DNA of 5,650 bases from an uncultured bacterium (GTDB lineage: Bacteria > Oederibacteriota > PGYV01 > CAILUR01). The translations under genes and the position numbers were made by a program. Every line of letters begins with the position of its first letter. Position 1 is the first letter of the stretch. The notes beneath the pieces were generated by a model that was given only the letters and a program-made list of their open reading frames with translations, did no database searches and was not told the DNA's origin. Shown in pieces: positions 1 through 5,650 of the stretch. The stretch lies in contig CAILUR010000268.1 of assembly GCA_903837445.1 (NCBI GenBank), positions 1-5,650 on the forward strand, written 5' to 3'.

Positions 1-119
1 AGGTTCCAGGTTCCAGGTTCCAGGTTCCAGGTTCCAGGTTCCAGGTTCCAGGTTCCAGGTTCCAGGTTCCAGGTTCCAGGTTCCAGGTTCCAGGTTCCAG
101 GTTCCAAGTTCCAAGTTCC
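1..119. repeat. 7-bp tandem repeat array (AGGTTCC)n
   Basis: Fifteen perfect head-to-tail copies of AGGTTCC fill 1-105, followed by two copies of the variant AAGTTCC (106-112 and 113-119). The array starts at the first base of the window, so its true length is unknown. The variants sit only at the downstream edge, which is usual for an array that expands by slippage and decays at its border. The unit has no internal dyad, so no hairpin is expected. Because 7 is not a multiple of 3, all three plus frames read the same heptapeptide cycle (R-F-Q-V-P-G-S), and the minus strand reads G-T-W-N-L-E-P, none with a stop. I read it as intergenic, but the C-terminal tail of a gene upstream of the window cannot be excluded: frame 1 would end at the TAA at 124-126. 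Confidence 0.97.
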
Positions 120-173
120 AGGATAAAAATACCAAGTTCAAATAACAAGTTCAAATAACAAGTTCCAGGATAA
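113..173. repeat. Degenerate repeat zone: 14-bp direct repeat enclosing a 13-bp tandem pair
   Basis: AAGTTCCAGGATAA occurs perfectly at 113-126 and again at 160-173. Between them AAGTTCAAATAAC is present twice in direct tandem (134-146 and 147-159). All of these carry the core AAGTTC of the heptamer array, so the zone looks like an older, mutated edge of the same array in which longer units were later duplicated. The remaining bases up to the first gene (174-216) are A/T-rich and hold ribosome-binding-like sequences but no promoter that I can defend. Confidence 0.88.
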
Positions 174-206
174 TAAAATATTAGAGGATATCTTGAAACT
201 TGAGGC

Positions 207-211
207 AAAGG
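207..211 (+). promoter_or_regulatory. Ribosome binding site deciding the first gene's start
   Basis: AAAGG lies 5 nt before the ATG at 217. A competing AGAGGA (183-188) lies 4 nt before an in-frame TTG at 193. The ATG is preferred because translation from it begins directly with a canonical signal peptide (M-K-R then a hydrophobic run), whereas the TTG would add eight charged residues in front. Confidence 0.45.
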
Positions 212-216
212 CTAAA

Positions 217-687
217 ATGAAAAGAATACTATTAATGATAGCTTTACTACTGATTTCTAATGCCTTGTTGGCTCTCGGGGAAGTCACCCAGACAGCAGGC
301 CAAATAAGTACTGATCTTGATGCGGAGGCCTTTTATGCTTCCGTGACAGGAACCACAGAGTATAAAAACAAACCTGTCTTTCTTCCAATTGGCGCCGAAA
401 GAAACAATCTTTTTGAAGATGTTAAAGTGAGTATTATAGAAGCTATTCCTTTTGCTTTTCTTTACACGGCGCTTTATTTGAGTATAGAAAAAGCGATTGA
501 ACAAAAAAAAATGTTATGGGAAATAAAACCAGGGAAGTTAGAGGATTATCGGTCCAATTTCATAACTGCGTGTGCCGGTTTTGCTGCTGTAAATCTGCTT
601 GTGAACCTGACACTGTATTATGATTACACGCCTGGAAAAAAACTTGAGATTTCGCTGGAACCGGTAAAAAAGGGTGAGACCCCTTAA
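217..687 (+). CDS. Small exported or membrane protein of unknown function
   Basis: This gene codes for about 156 residues from the ATG at 217 (164 if the TTG at 193 is used). I do not recognise the family. The N-terminus is a typical signal peptide: M-K-R, a leucine/isoleucine-rich core, and a plausible signal peptidase site after A-L-G (residues 19-21). A polar segment of roughly 45 residues follows, then a hydrophobic stretch at about 69-90 (V-K-V-S to Y-L-S-I), a charged linker (E-K-A-I-E-Q-K-K), a second, weaker hydrophobic stretch at about 115-135, and a short polar tail rich in lysine and glutamate. The simplest reading is an inner-membrane protein with an exported N-terminal part and two membrane helices. 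The gene follows the repeat region and precedes pgi by 46 nt on the same strand, so it may be the first gene of the operon. Nothing in the sequence links its function to pgi. That it is a real gene is supported by the signal peptide, the ordered layout and the coding-like composition. Confidence 0.72.
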   Translation: MKRILLMIALLLISNALLALGEVTQTAGQISTDLDAEAFYASVTGTTEYKNKPVFLPIGAERNNLFEDVKVSIIEAIPFAFLYTALYLSIEKAIEQKKMLWEIKPGKLEDYRSNFITACAGFAAVNLLVNLTLYYDYTPGKKLEISLEPVKKGETP

Positions 688-722
688 AATAGTATTATTT
701 TTCCGCAGTGAAAAGCGGGAGT

Positions 723-727
723 GGGAG
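723..727 (+). promoter_or_regulatory. Shine-Dalgarno site that sets the pgi start
   Basis: GGGAG lies 6 nt before the ATG at 734. This favours that start over the in-frame upstream GTG at 674, which overlaps the preceding gene by 14 nt, has no good Shine-Dalgarno sequence, and would add 20 residues unlike the family. Confidence 0.7.
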
Positions 728-733
728 CTTAAT

Positions 734-1444
734 ATGAAAAAGAAAACAAAACGCATAAAAATTTCATTAAATTTTAACAACCTTATGAGTGATAAAATTG
801 GGGCTCAGGGGATTACCGAAGAAGATTTAAAAAAAGTAATGCCAGTTGTGAAAAAAGCTATGAAGAAAATGCGGGAAATGCGGGATGATGGAAAACTTGG
901 ATTTATGTATCTGCCGTACGATAATAAGGCAAAAGAAGAAGTAAAAAAAATAGCCGAAGGGTTTAAAAGTAAATTTGAGAACTTTGTAGTCGTGGGAATA
1001 GGCGGATCAGCCCTCGGTACTACGGCTGTCTTTAAAGCAATTCAACACCCTTATCATAACGAACTCCCCAGAGAAAAAAGAAAAGCCCCAAAACTTTATG
1101 TTATGGATAATGTGGACCCTGACACGGCGGCGGGTTTATTTGATATTATAGATGTAAAAAAAACTTGTGTAAATATCATATCCAAATCAGGGGAAACTGC
1201 TGAGACCACGGCCTTTATGAAAGTGTTGTGGGCAAAAATGTCAAAAGAAATAAAAAAAGATAAACTCAAAGACCATATAATTATGACTACCGATAAAGAA
1301 AAAGGGGCTCTTAGGAAAATAGCTAACGATTATGGCTTTGCTTCTTTCCCAGTGCCAGAAAATGTGGGAGGCAGGTTCTCTGTTTTAACTCCAGTAGGGC
1401 TGTTTCCGCTGGCTTGTGTTGGAGTGATATTGATGAACTTTTAA
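734..1444 (+). CDS. pgi: Glucose-6-phosphate isomerase, N-terminal part (frameshifted)
   Basis: This is the N-terminal half of phosphoglucose isomerase, the cytosolic enzyme that interconverts glucose 6-phosphate and fructose 6-phosphate in glycolysis and gluconeogenesis. From the ATG at 734 the visible family landmarks are the nucleotide-fold-like glycine motif VGIGGSALG (about residues 87-95), the phosphate-binding serine-rich loop SKSGETAET (about 150-158), and PROSITE signature 1, ENVGGRFSVLTPVGL (about 209-223), including the active-site arginine. The reading follows the family through L-A-C-V-G-V (residue 231, codon 1424-1426), then switches to six unrelated residues and a TAA at 1442-1444. 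The expected continuation D-I-D-E-L-L-K-G is present immediately afterwards in the -1 frame. As read, this fragment lacks the catalytic glutamate, histidine and lysine, so alone it should be inactive. Restoring one base gives a full 473-residue enzyme, close to the roughly 450 residues of the Bacillus-type branch. Confidence 0.95.
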   Translation: MKKKTKRIKISLNFNNLMSDKIGAQGITEEDLKKVMPVVKKAMKKMREMRDDGKLGFMYLPYDNKAKEEVKKIAEGFKSKFENFVVVGIGGSALGTTAVFKAIQHPYHNELPREKRKAPKLYVMDNVDPDTAAGLFDIIDVKKTCVNIISKSGETAETTAFMKVLWAKMSKEIKKDKLKDHIIMTTDKEKGALRKIANDYGFASFPVPENVGGRFSVLTPVGLFPLACVGVILMNF

Positions 1445-2154
1445 AAGGCGCGGCTTATATGGACAGCCTTCTCACAAAAGCCAATTCCCATGTGATGCGT
1501 AACCCAGCGTATATGTATGCACTTGTGCATTATCTGCACGACATAAAGTTTGGGAAAAAAATATCAGTGCTAATGCCTTACGCGAATGCTTTAAAAGAAA
1601 TAACGGATTGGTTCGCTCAAATATGGGGGGAGTCGCTTGGGAAAAAAATGTCTCTGGACGGGAAAGTCGTAAATGTAGGGCTGACCCCAGTCAAAGCCCT
1701 TGGCGCTACTGATCAGCACTCGCAGGTACAGTTGTATGTGGAAGGCCCTTATGATAAAGTCACGACCTTTATCCGCGTGGAAAAATTTAAAGAAGAAGTT
1801 ATACTACCAGACAACTTTCAGGAAGAAGAATCTTTGAATTATCTCAGTGGCAAAAATATGGGCGCTCTTATGAATGCCGAACAAAAGGCAACAGAAATAG
1901 CGCTCACTAAAAATCAGCGCGCCAATATGACTATAAGTTTGCCTGAACTCAATGAGTTCGCCTTGGGACAACTCTTGTATATGCTTCAGGTTGCCACTGC
2001 TTTTGCTGGAGAACTTTACGATATAAACGCCTTTAATCAGCCAGGAGTGGAACTGAGCAAATTGGCCACTTTCGCCCTTATGGGGAGAAAGGGCTATAAA
2101 GAAAAATTAAGCGAACTTAAAACGGGGAAAGATTCAGCGAGGTATATAATCTAA
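1414..2154 (+). CDS. pgi: Glucose-6-phosphate isomerase, C-terminal part (frameshifted)
   Basis: This is the C-terminal half of the same isomerase. Homology begins at the GAT at 1426 (D-I-D-E-L-L-K-G). The TTG at 1414 is only the nearest start-like codon in this frame and has no biological support as a start. In corrected full-length numbering the key parts are WGESLGK (about 298-304, with the catalytic base glutamate near 300), DQHSQVQLYVEGP (about 327-339, with the ring-opening histidine near 329), and PROSITE signature 2, GELYDINAFNQPGVELSK (about 426-443, ending in the conserved lysine). The C-terminus R-Y-I-I ends at TAA 2152-2154. The stop overlaps the next start in a TAATG arrangement. 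The half shows no other damage, which argues for a very recent lesion or a sequencing/assembly error and against an old pseudogene. Confidence 0.94.
   Translation: MCWSDIDELLKGAAYMDSLLTKANSHVMRNPAYMYALVHYLHDIKFGKKISVLMPYANALKEITDWFAQIWGESLGKKMSLDGKVVNVGLTPVKALGATDQHSQVQLYVEGPYDKVTTFIRVEKFKEEVILPDNFQEEESLNYLSGKNMGALMNAEQKATEIALTKNQRANMTISLPELNEFALGQLLYMLQVATAFAGELYDINAFNQPGVELSKLATFALMGRKGYKEKLSELKTGKDSARYII
1421..1431 (+). other. Site of the single-base frameshift in pgi
   Basis: The plus strand reads GGAGTGATATT. Adding one T after 1425 (GGAGTTGATATT) gives G-V-D-I and joins the two pgi halves without loss or gain of a residue. A -1 slip after the GTG at 1424-1426, re-reading its last G, gives the same peptide. 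The site is not a homopolymer and no X-XXY-YYZ slippery heptamer is present, so programmed frameshifting is unlikely. A point deletion or a consensus error is the better reading. Confidence 0.9.
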
Positions 2155-3449
2155 TGGCAAAAATAAAAGCTTTTAAGGCTGTAAGGTTCAACCCAGAAAA
2201 AACAGATATAGCAAAAGTTATGATGCCCCCCTATGATATTATTAAAGATTCTGAAAAATATTATAAGCAAGATGCTCATAATATTATTAGAATTGATAAA
2301 GGGCTTAATATGGAAGGCGATACTGAACTTAATAACAAATATACCCGTGCCGCTGCCTATGTGAAGACCTGGTTGGAAGAAAAAATTCTTAAACAGGATG
2401 AAAAAGAAGCCGTATACATTTATATGCAGGAATATAATCTGCCAGATGGCTCGAAAAAAGAAATGCTTGGCTTTTTATCGCTTGTAAAAGTGGAAGAGTT
2501 TGAAAAAAAAATAGTGTTACCCCACGAAAAAACGCACTCTGCCGCGAAAGTGGACAGACTGGAACTTATGCGCACTTGTAAGGGGAACACCAGCCCCATT
2601 CTTTCTCTTTATTTTGATGCTGAAAAAAATACCGATAAAATTCTCAGAGAAGTCACAGTGTCACACCCCCCTGTAATTGACACCGTGGGAGAAGGGAGTT
2701 GCCGTTATCGTATGTGGGCTATGACCGACCCTGCGATAATATCAAAAATATCAGGGCTCTTTACAGACAAACAGCTTTTTATTGCGGATGGGCATCACAG
2801 ATATGAGACTGCGATAAACTACAGAAATGAAATGAGACAGACCCTTTCTCTTAGAGGAGAGGACAATCCGTGTGACTATATAATGATGTGTCTTATCTCA
2901 ATGGAACATTCAGGGATTTCAATTCTTCCTACTCACAGGGTCTTTAAAGAGTTTCAATATACGGAAGTGTTATCATCCGCTTTGGCAAAAAAGTTTTTTG
3001 AAATAACCCGACTGGACTCACCCTCGGCTTTAAGAGCTAAAATGACAGCCCGTTCCGAAAAAAAACGCTTTGGCATATTACACGGTAAGGACTGTCTTTT
3101 GCTTGAACTAAAAGCAGAGGCATATAGGGAAGCGCTTAAAACTATGACAGAACATGTGCCGGAATATTATATGTTGGATGTGTCTATTTTACATAAACTT
3201 ATTTTTGAAGATGTGATGGGGCTCGACTATGCCCAACTTGTAAAAACAGTGGACTATACTCAGGATATTGATGAAGCTATAAAGGCTGTAGTGAATGACA
3301 CTGCGAAGATTGCTTTTCTACTTCAGGCGACCACGATTGAAGAAGTTAAAAACATTTCCCTAAAAGGAGATGTTATGCCACAAAAATCCACATACTTTCT
3401 TCCAAAACTCGCCACGGGCTTTCTTATTTATTTAATGGAAGGCAATTAA
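2154..3449 (+). CDS. DUF1015 family protein (COG4198-type)
   Basis: This is a 431-residue protein matching the widespread DUF1015 family, which is full length here and has no role that I can state with confidence. The family hallmarks seen are an N-terminal start of the form K-I-x-A-F-x-A-V-R, the MPPYDII motif (about 24-30), HNIIRID (about 42-48), VLPHEKTHSAAKVDRLELMR (about 121-140), NTSPILSLY (about 145-153), the invariant-looking ADGHHRYETA (about 211-220), and ILPTHR (about 257-262). No signal peptide or membrane segment is visible, so it should be cytosolic. The DGHHR motif resembles the active-site motif of ParB/sulfiredoxin-fold proteins, some of which are free-serine kinases. That functional link is inference only. 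The ATG at 2154 overlaps the pgi stop by one base and a GAGG lies 11 nt upstream, which indicates translational coupling to pgi. The rarA gene follows after 4 nt. Confidence 0.92.
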   Translation: MAKIKAFKAVRFNPEKTDIAKVMMPPYDIIKDSEKYYKQDAHNIIRIDKGLNMEGDTELNNKYTRAAAYVKTWLEEKILKQDEKEAVYIYMQEYNLPDGSKKEMLGFLSLVKVEEFEKKIVLPHEKTHSAAKVDRLELMRTCKGNTSPILSLYFDAEKNTDKILREVTVSHPPVIDTVGEGSCRYRMWAMTDPAIISKISGLFTDKQLFIADGHHRYETAINYRNEMRQTLSLRGEDNPCDYIMMCLISMEHSGISILPTHRVFKEFQYTEVLSSALAKKFFEITRLDSPSALRAKMTARSEKKRFGILHGKDCLLLELKAEAYREALKTMTEHVPEYYMLDVSILHKLIFEDVMGLDYAQLVKTVDYTQDIDEAIKAVVNDTAKIAFLLQATTIEEVKNISLKGDVMPQKSTYFLPKLATGFLIYLMEGN

Positions 3450-3453
3450 ACAA

Positions 3454-4746
3454 ATGAGTCTTTTTGAGGATGAGAATAAAATTTCTGCTGAAGAACCGCT
3501 CGCTTATAGGATGCGGCCGAAAGGGTTAGAGGACTTTGTCGGGCAGTTGGAAATTGTAGGCGAAAATGGTTTCTTAAGAAAACTTTTGGACACAGGAAAA
3601 ATACCTTCGCTTATTTTATGGGGGCCACCGGGGTCGGGAAAAACCACCTTGGCTATGATTGTGGCAGGGCGAGTAAACGCCGAGTTCGTGCCTTTGTCGG
3701 CGGTCTCAAGTGGCATTAAAGATATAAAGGAAGTTATTGAAAAGGCCGCTTTTAATAAAAAAATTGGAAAAAAAACAATTCTGTTCATTGATGAAATCCA
3801 CAGGTTTAATAAATCTCAGCAAGATGTATTTCTGCCGTATGTGGAAGATGGCACGATAATTCTTATAGGTGCGACTACTGAAAATCCATCTTTTGAAGTG
3901 AACTCGGCCTTATTATCAAGAGCGAGAGTCCTGACTTTAAAGGCCTTGGAAAGCACACACCTTGCCACCATTATTAAGAGGGCTGTCAAAGAAGGGCTTG
4001 GCAAGAAAAAAGTGGAAGTGACCACGGAAGCGTATGAGATTATAAGTGCCCTCTCAAACGGAGATGCCCGAATCGCTCTCAATATTATTGAAATGATAGA
4101 TACTCTCCAAAAAGAAGACCACTATACCATAACTATGGAAGCAGTAAAAAAGGTCTATGAAAAAAAGACCTTTCTTTACGATAAAACAGGGGAAGAACAT
4201 TACAATATAATATCAGCTTTTCATAAGAGCCTGCGCGGGAGTGACCCAGATGCTTCGCTTTACTGGCTGGCACGGATGCTGGAGGCAGGGGAACAGCCCT
4301 TGTATGTAGCGAGACGAATGGTGCGCTTTGCCAGCGAAGATATAGGCAATGCGGATTCCAACGCCCTGCGCGTGGCACTTGCGGCAAAGGAAGCGTTTGA
4401 TTTTTTAGGGCATCCAGAGGGAGAACTCGCCCTTGCTCAGGCCTGTCTTTATTTAGCCACGGCGCCGAAAAGTAATTCCGTGACCACTGCTTTTGGGCTG
4501 GCACAGGAAGATGTGCACTCGCATAGGGATGAACCAGTGCCCATACATTTGAGAAATGCCCCCACCAAATTAATGAAAGAAATGGGCTACGGCAGTGGCT
4601 ATAAATATGCCCACGATTATGAAGGTAACTATGTCCAGCAAGACTATATGCCAGAAAAATTAAAAGATAGGGTATACTATAAGCCGACTGAAAACGGGTA
4701 TGAAAAAAATATAAAAGAAAGGCTGGCACGATGGAAAAAAAAATAG
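3454..4746 (+). CDS. rarA: Replication-associated recombination protein A (RarA/MgsA), AAA+ ATPase
   Basis: This is a complete 430-residue RarA/MgsA, the bacterial relative of eukaryotic WRNIP1/Mgs1 and a member of the clamp-loader clade of AAA+ ATPases. The family acts as a tetramer at stalled replication forks and interacts with single-strand binding protein. In order, the sequence shows the N-terminal PLAYRMRPKGLEDFVGQ (about 15-31), Walker A GPPGSGKT (57-64), Walker B FIDEIHRFNKSQQD (111-124), sensor 1 GATTENPSFEVNSALLSRAR (139-158) with the candidate arginine finger, sensor 2 NGDAR (202-206), and the RarA-specific C-terminal half with YDKTGEEHYNIISAFHKS (242-259), ARRMVRFASEDIGNAD (286-301) and a conserved tail GSGYKYAHDYEGNYVQQDY (380-398). 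No residue expected from the family looks missing. GGAAGG at 3437-3442 is a somewhat distant Shine-Dalgarno sequence (11 nt). The last three lysine codons form an A9 run just before TAG, inside the overlap with the next gene. Confidence 0.97.
   Translation: MSLFEDENKISAEEPLAYRMRPKGLEDFVGQLEIVGENGFLRKLLDTGKIPSLILWGPPGSGKTTLAMIVAGRVNAEFVPLSAVSSGIKDIKEVIEKAAFNKKIGKKTILFIDEIHRFNKSQQDVFLPYVEDGTIILIGATTENPSFEVNSALLSRARVLTLKALESTHLATIIKRAVKEGLGKKKVEVTTEAYEIISALSNGDARIALNIIEMIDTLQKEDHYTITMEAVKKVYEKKTFLYDKTGEEHYNIISAFHKSLRGSDPDASLYWLARMLEAGEQPLYVARRMVRFASEDIGNADSNALRVALAAKEAFDFLGHPEGELALAQACLYLATAPKSNSVTTAFGLAQEDVHSHRDEPVPIHLRNAPTKLMKEMGYGSGYKYAHDYEGNYVQQDYMPEKLKDRVYYKPTENGYEKNIKERLARWKKK
4717..4722 (+). 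promoter_or_regulatory. Shine-Dalgarno site of the downstream exported protein gene
   Basis: GAAAGG inside the 3' end of rarA lies 8 nt before the ATG at 4731. This supports a start within rarA, in a different frame, followed directly by a signal peptide. Confidence 0.65.
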
Positions 4747-5650
4747 GTTTAATTTTATTTTTAGTATGTTTTATAACTGTGGCCACCCCTTCTTTAAATA
4801 TCAGAGCGGAAGAAGAAGAGAGTTATGTCAATCTTAAAATACAGGAAATTCATTTTAAAATTACGCCTTCGTTTAAGTTTATTTTACCAGATGGCGCCGC
4901 GAAAATTGAAATAAAAAACAAGTTTGATATTACAGAACTTACCGCCGCCACTGAATACAGTTACATATATAGTAAAATAAAATACCTGCTGGGCTACAGA
5001 GTGCTCTTGCCATTTGAACCCTCGCTCATACTTTATGACGACACAAATTTCGAAAGGGTATATGAGGCAAAAAAATTCATACAACGCAACCGTGGCATAG
5101 GAGTGGGTTTGAAATCCCCTGCTTTTTTTGACGCAGTGACGATTAAAGAAAACATAAGAAATGAAAACTTTTATTTTGCGCAGTTAAATAATGTGGCGCA
5201 AGTGGAACAGGGAAATATGAATGTTTTTGATTCTTGGATTGAAATAGCGAGAGATTTTGAAAAGGCGGGAACTTTTAAATTGAGCTTAAATCTGGAAAAA
5301 GGGCTCCCCACGACTTATGCTAAATATAACTATTTGTTTTTTAACGGGAATTTGAGTACAGATATAAGGCCACACCGGCGTTCACTGATTACTTTGAATG
5401 TAAGTTATGGTTATTTACTTGAAGGGGCGACTGTCGCGCAATGGAAAGCATACGGACTTGGCGGTTATGATGATCTTGCGGGTTTTAATGTGGATGAATT
5501 CTCAGGGTATTATAAACTCTTTGGCAGAGTCAAATATACTTATGCTTTGCTGGAAAAATTGAACTGGAAATTTTGGGTGGTCACCTGGAGTGGAAGTAAT
5601 TTAATAGCGGAAGTAAATATTGGAAATGTAGGAGATGTCTGGTCACTTAT
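4731..5650 (+). CDS. Exported protein, probable outer-membrane beta-barrel (Omp85/surface-antigen-like), 3' end outside window
   Basis: An open frame of 306 codons runs from the ATG at 4731 off the end of the window without a stop, overlapping rarA by 16 nt. The N-terminus is a clear signal peptide: M-E-K-K, a hydrophobic core (I-G-L-I-L-F-L-V-C-F), and a likely cleavage after I-R-A (residue 26) before an E-E-E-E stretch. The mature part is rich in tyrosine, phenylalanine, asparagine and alternating hydrophobic residues, as in outer-membrane strands. Around 243-272 the pattern L-G-G-Y-D-D-L-A-G-F, then D-E-F-S-G-Y-Y, then G-R-V-K-Y-T-Y resembles the Omp85/bacterial surface antigen (D15) barrel region, where an L-R-G-Y/F loop is followed by a strand of the form G-x-V/L-E-Y-R. 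NVGDVW (299-304) resembles the following D-x-G-x-V-W turn. The usual loop arginine is alanine here. No POTRA domains are obvious in the roughly 40 residues before the barrel-like part. Export is fairly sure, while the Omp85 assignment is inference from pattern only. Confidence 0.75.
   Translation, partial: MEKKIGLILFLVCFITVATPSLNIRAEEEESYVNLKIQEIHFKITPSFKFILPDGAAKIEIKNKFDITELTAATEYSYIYSKIKYLLGYRVLLPFEPSLILYDDTNFERVYEAKKFIQRNRGIGVGLKSPAFFDAVTIKENIRNENFYFAQLNNVAQVEQGNMNVFDSWIEIARDFEKAGTFKLSLNLEKGLPTTYAKYNYLFFNGNLSTDIRPHRRSLITLNVSYGYLLEGATVAQWKAYGLGGYDDLAGFNVDEFSGYYKLFGRVKYTYALLEKLNWKFWVVTWSGSNLIAEVNIGNVGDVWSL

Noticed and set aside
1..173. CRISPR array or phage attachment site
   Set aside because: The units are contiguous 7-mers without spacers, and there is no integrase, tRNA or cas gene nearby.
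146..174. Possible promoter with GATAAT at 169-174 ahead of the first gene
   Set aside because: No recognisable -35 hexamer lies 16-18 bp upstream, and the area is low-complexity repeat in which such hexamers arise by chance.
701..720. Possible hairpin TTCCGC / GCGGGA between the first gene and pgi, considered as a terminator
   Set aside because: The stem is only about six pairs with a G-T wobble and an 8-nt loop, and no T-tract follows on either strand.
674..733. N-terminal extension of pgi from the GTG at 674
   Set aside because: It overlaps the previous gene, has no good ribosome binding site, and adds residues unlike the family. The ATG at 734 has a well-placed GGGAG.
1414..1444. Programmed -1 frameshift in pgi
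   Set aside because: No slippery heptamer and no clear downstream hairpin are seen, and no programmed frameshift in pgi is known to me. A point deletion or sequence error is simpler.
2145..2150. Perfect TATAAT just before the DUF1015 start
   Set aside because: It lies 4 nt before the ATG, so transcription would begin inside the coding region. No -35 element is seen at the right spacing. It is the end of the pgi coding sequence.
4133..4786. Long minus-strand open frame (217 codons) opposite rarA
   Set aside because: It lies antisense to well-conserved RarA motifs and has a composition unlike the other proteins, so it is a shadow of the real gene.

Overview
The window is an AT-rich stretch of bacterial chromosome with all genes on the plus strand. 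The lysine/isoleucine-rich proteins, two predicted signal peptides and a probable outer-membrane beta-barrel protein suggest a Gram-negative-type (diderm) bacterium. The phylum cannot be fixed from the sequence. An uncultured lineage of the Elusimicrobiota/Omnitrophota kind is a low-confidence guess from the overall look (AAA-rich coding, GGTTCC-type intergenic repeats, diderm envelope).

Positions 1-173 are a repeat region: fifteen perfect copies of the 7-mer AGGTTCC starting at the window edge, two AAGTTCC variants, then a degenerate zone with a 13-bp tandem pair inside a 14-bp direct repeat. A small exported/membrane protein of unknown function follows (217-687). Next comes glucose-6-phosphate isomerase (pgi), covering 734-2154 but split into two reading frames by an apparent single-base loss near 1424-1427. 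Both PROSITE-type GPI signatures and the expected catalytic residues are still readable across the two halves.

The rest is a tight run of genes: a DUF1015 (COG4198-type) protein at 2154-3449 overlapping the pgi stop by 1 nt, the AAA+ ATPase RarA/MgsA at 3454-4746 after a 4-nt gap, and an exported protein with an Omp85/surface-antigen-like C-terminal pattern that starts at 4731 inside the end of rarA and runs off the window at 5650. I saw no convincing terminator between 217 and 5650, so co-transcription is likely. The products belong to different processes (glycolysis/gluconeogenesis, unknown, replication-fork maintenance, envelope), so this looks like a housekeeping run and not a dedicated system. 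I found no CRISPR array, tRNA, rRNA, insertion sequence or defence cassette. The points most worth checking are the pgi frameshift and the heptamer repeat array.
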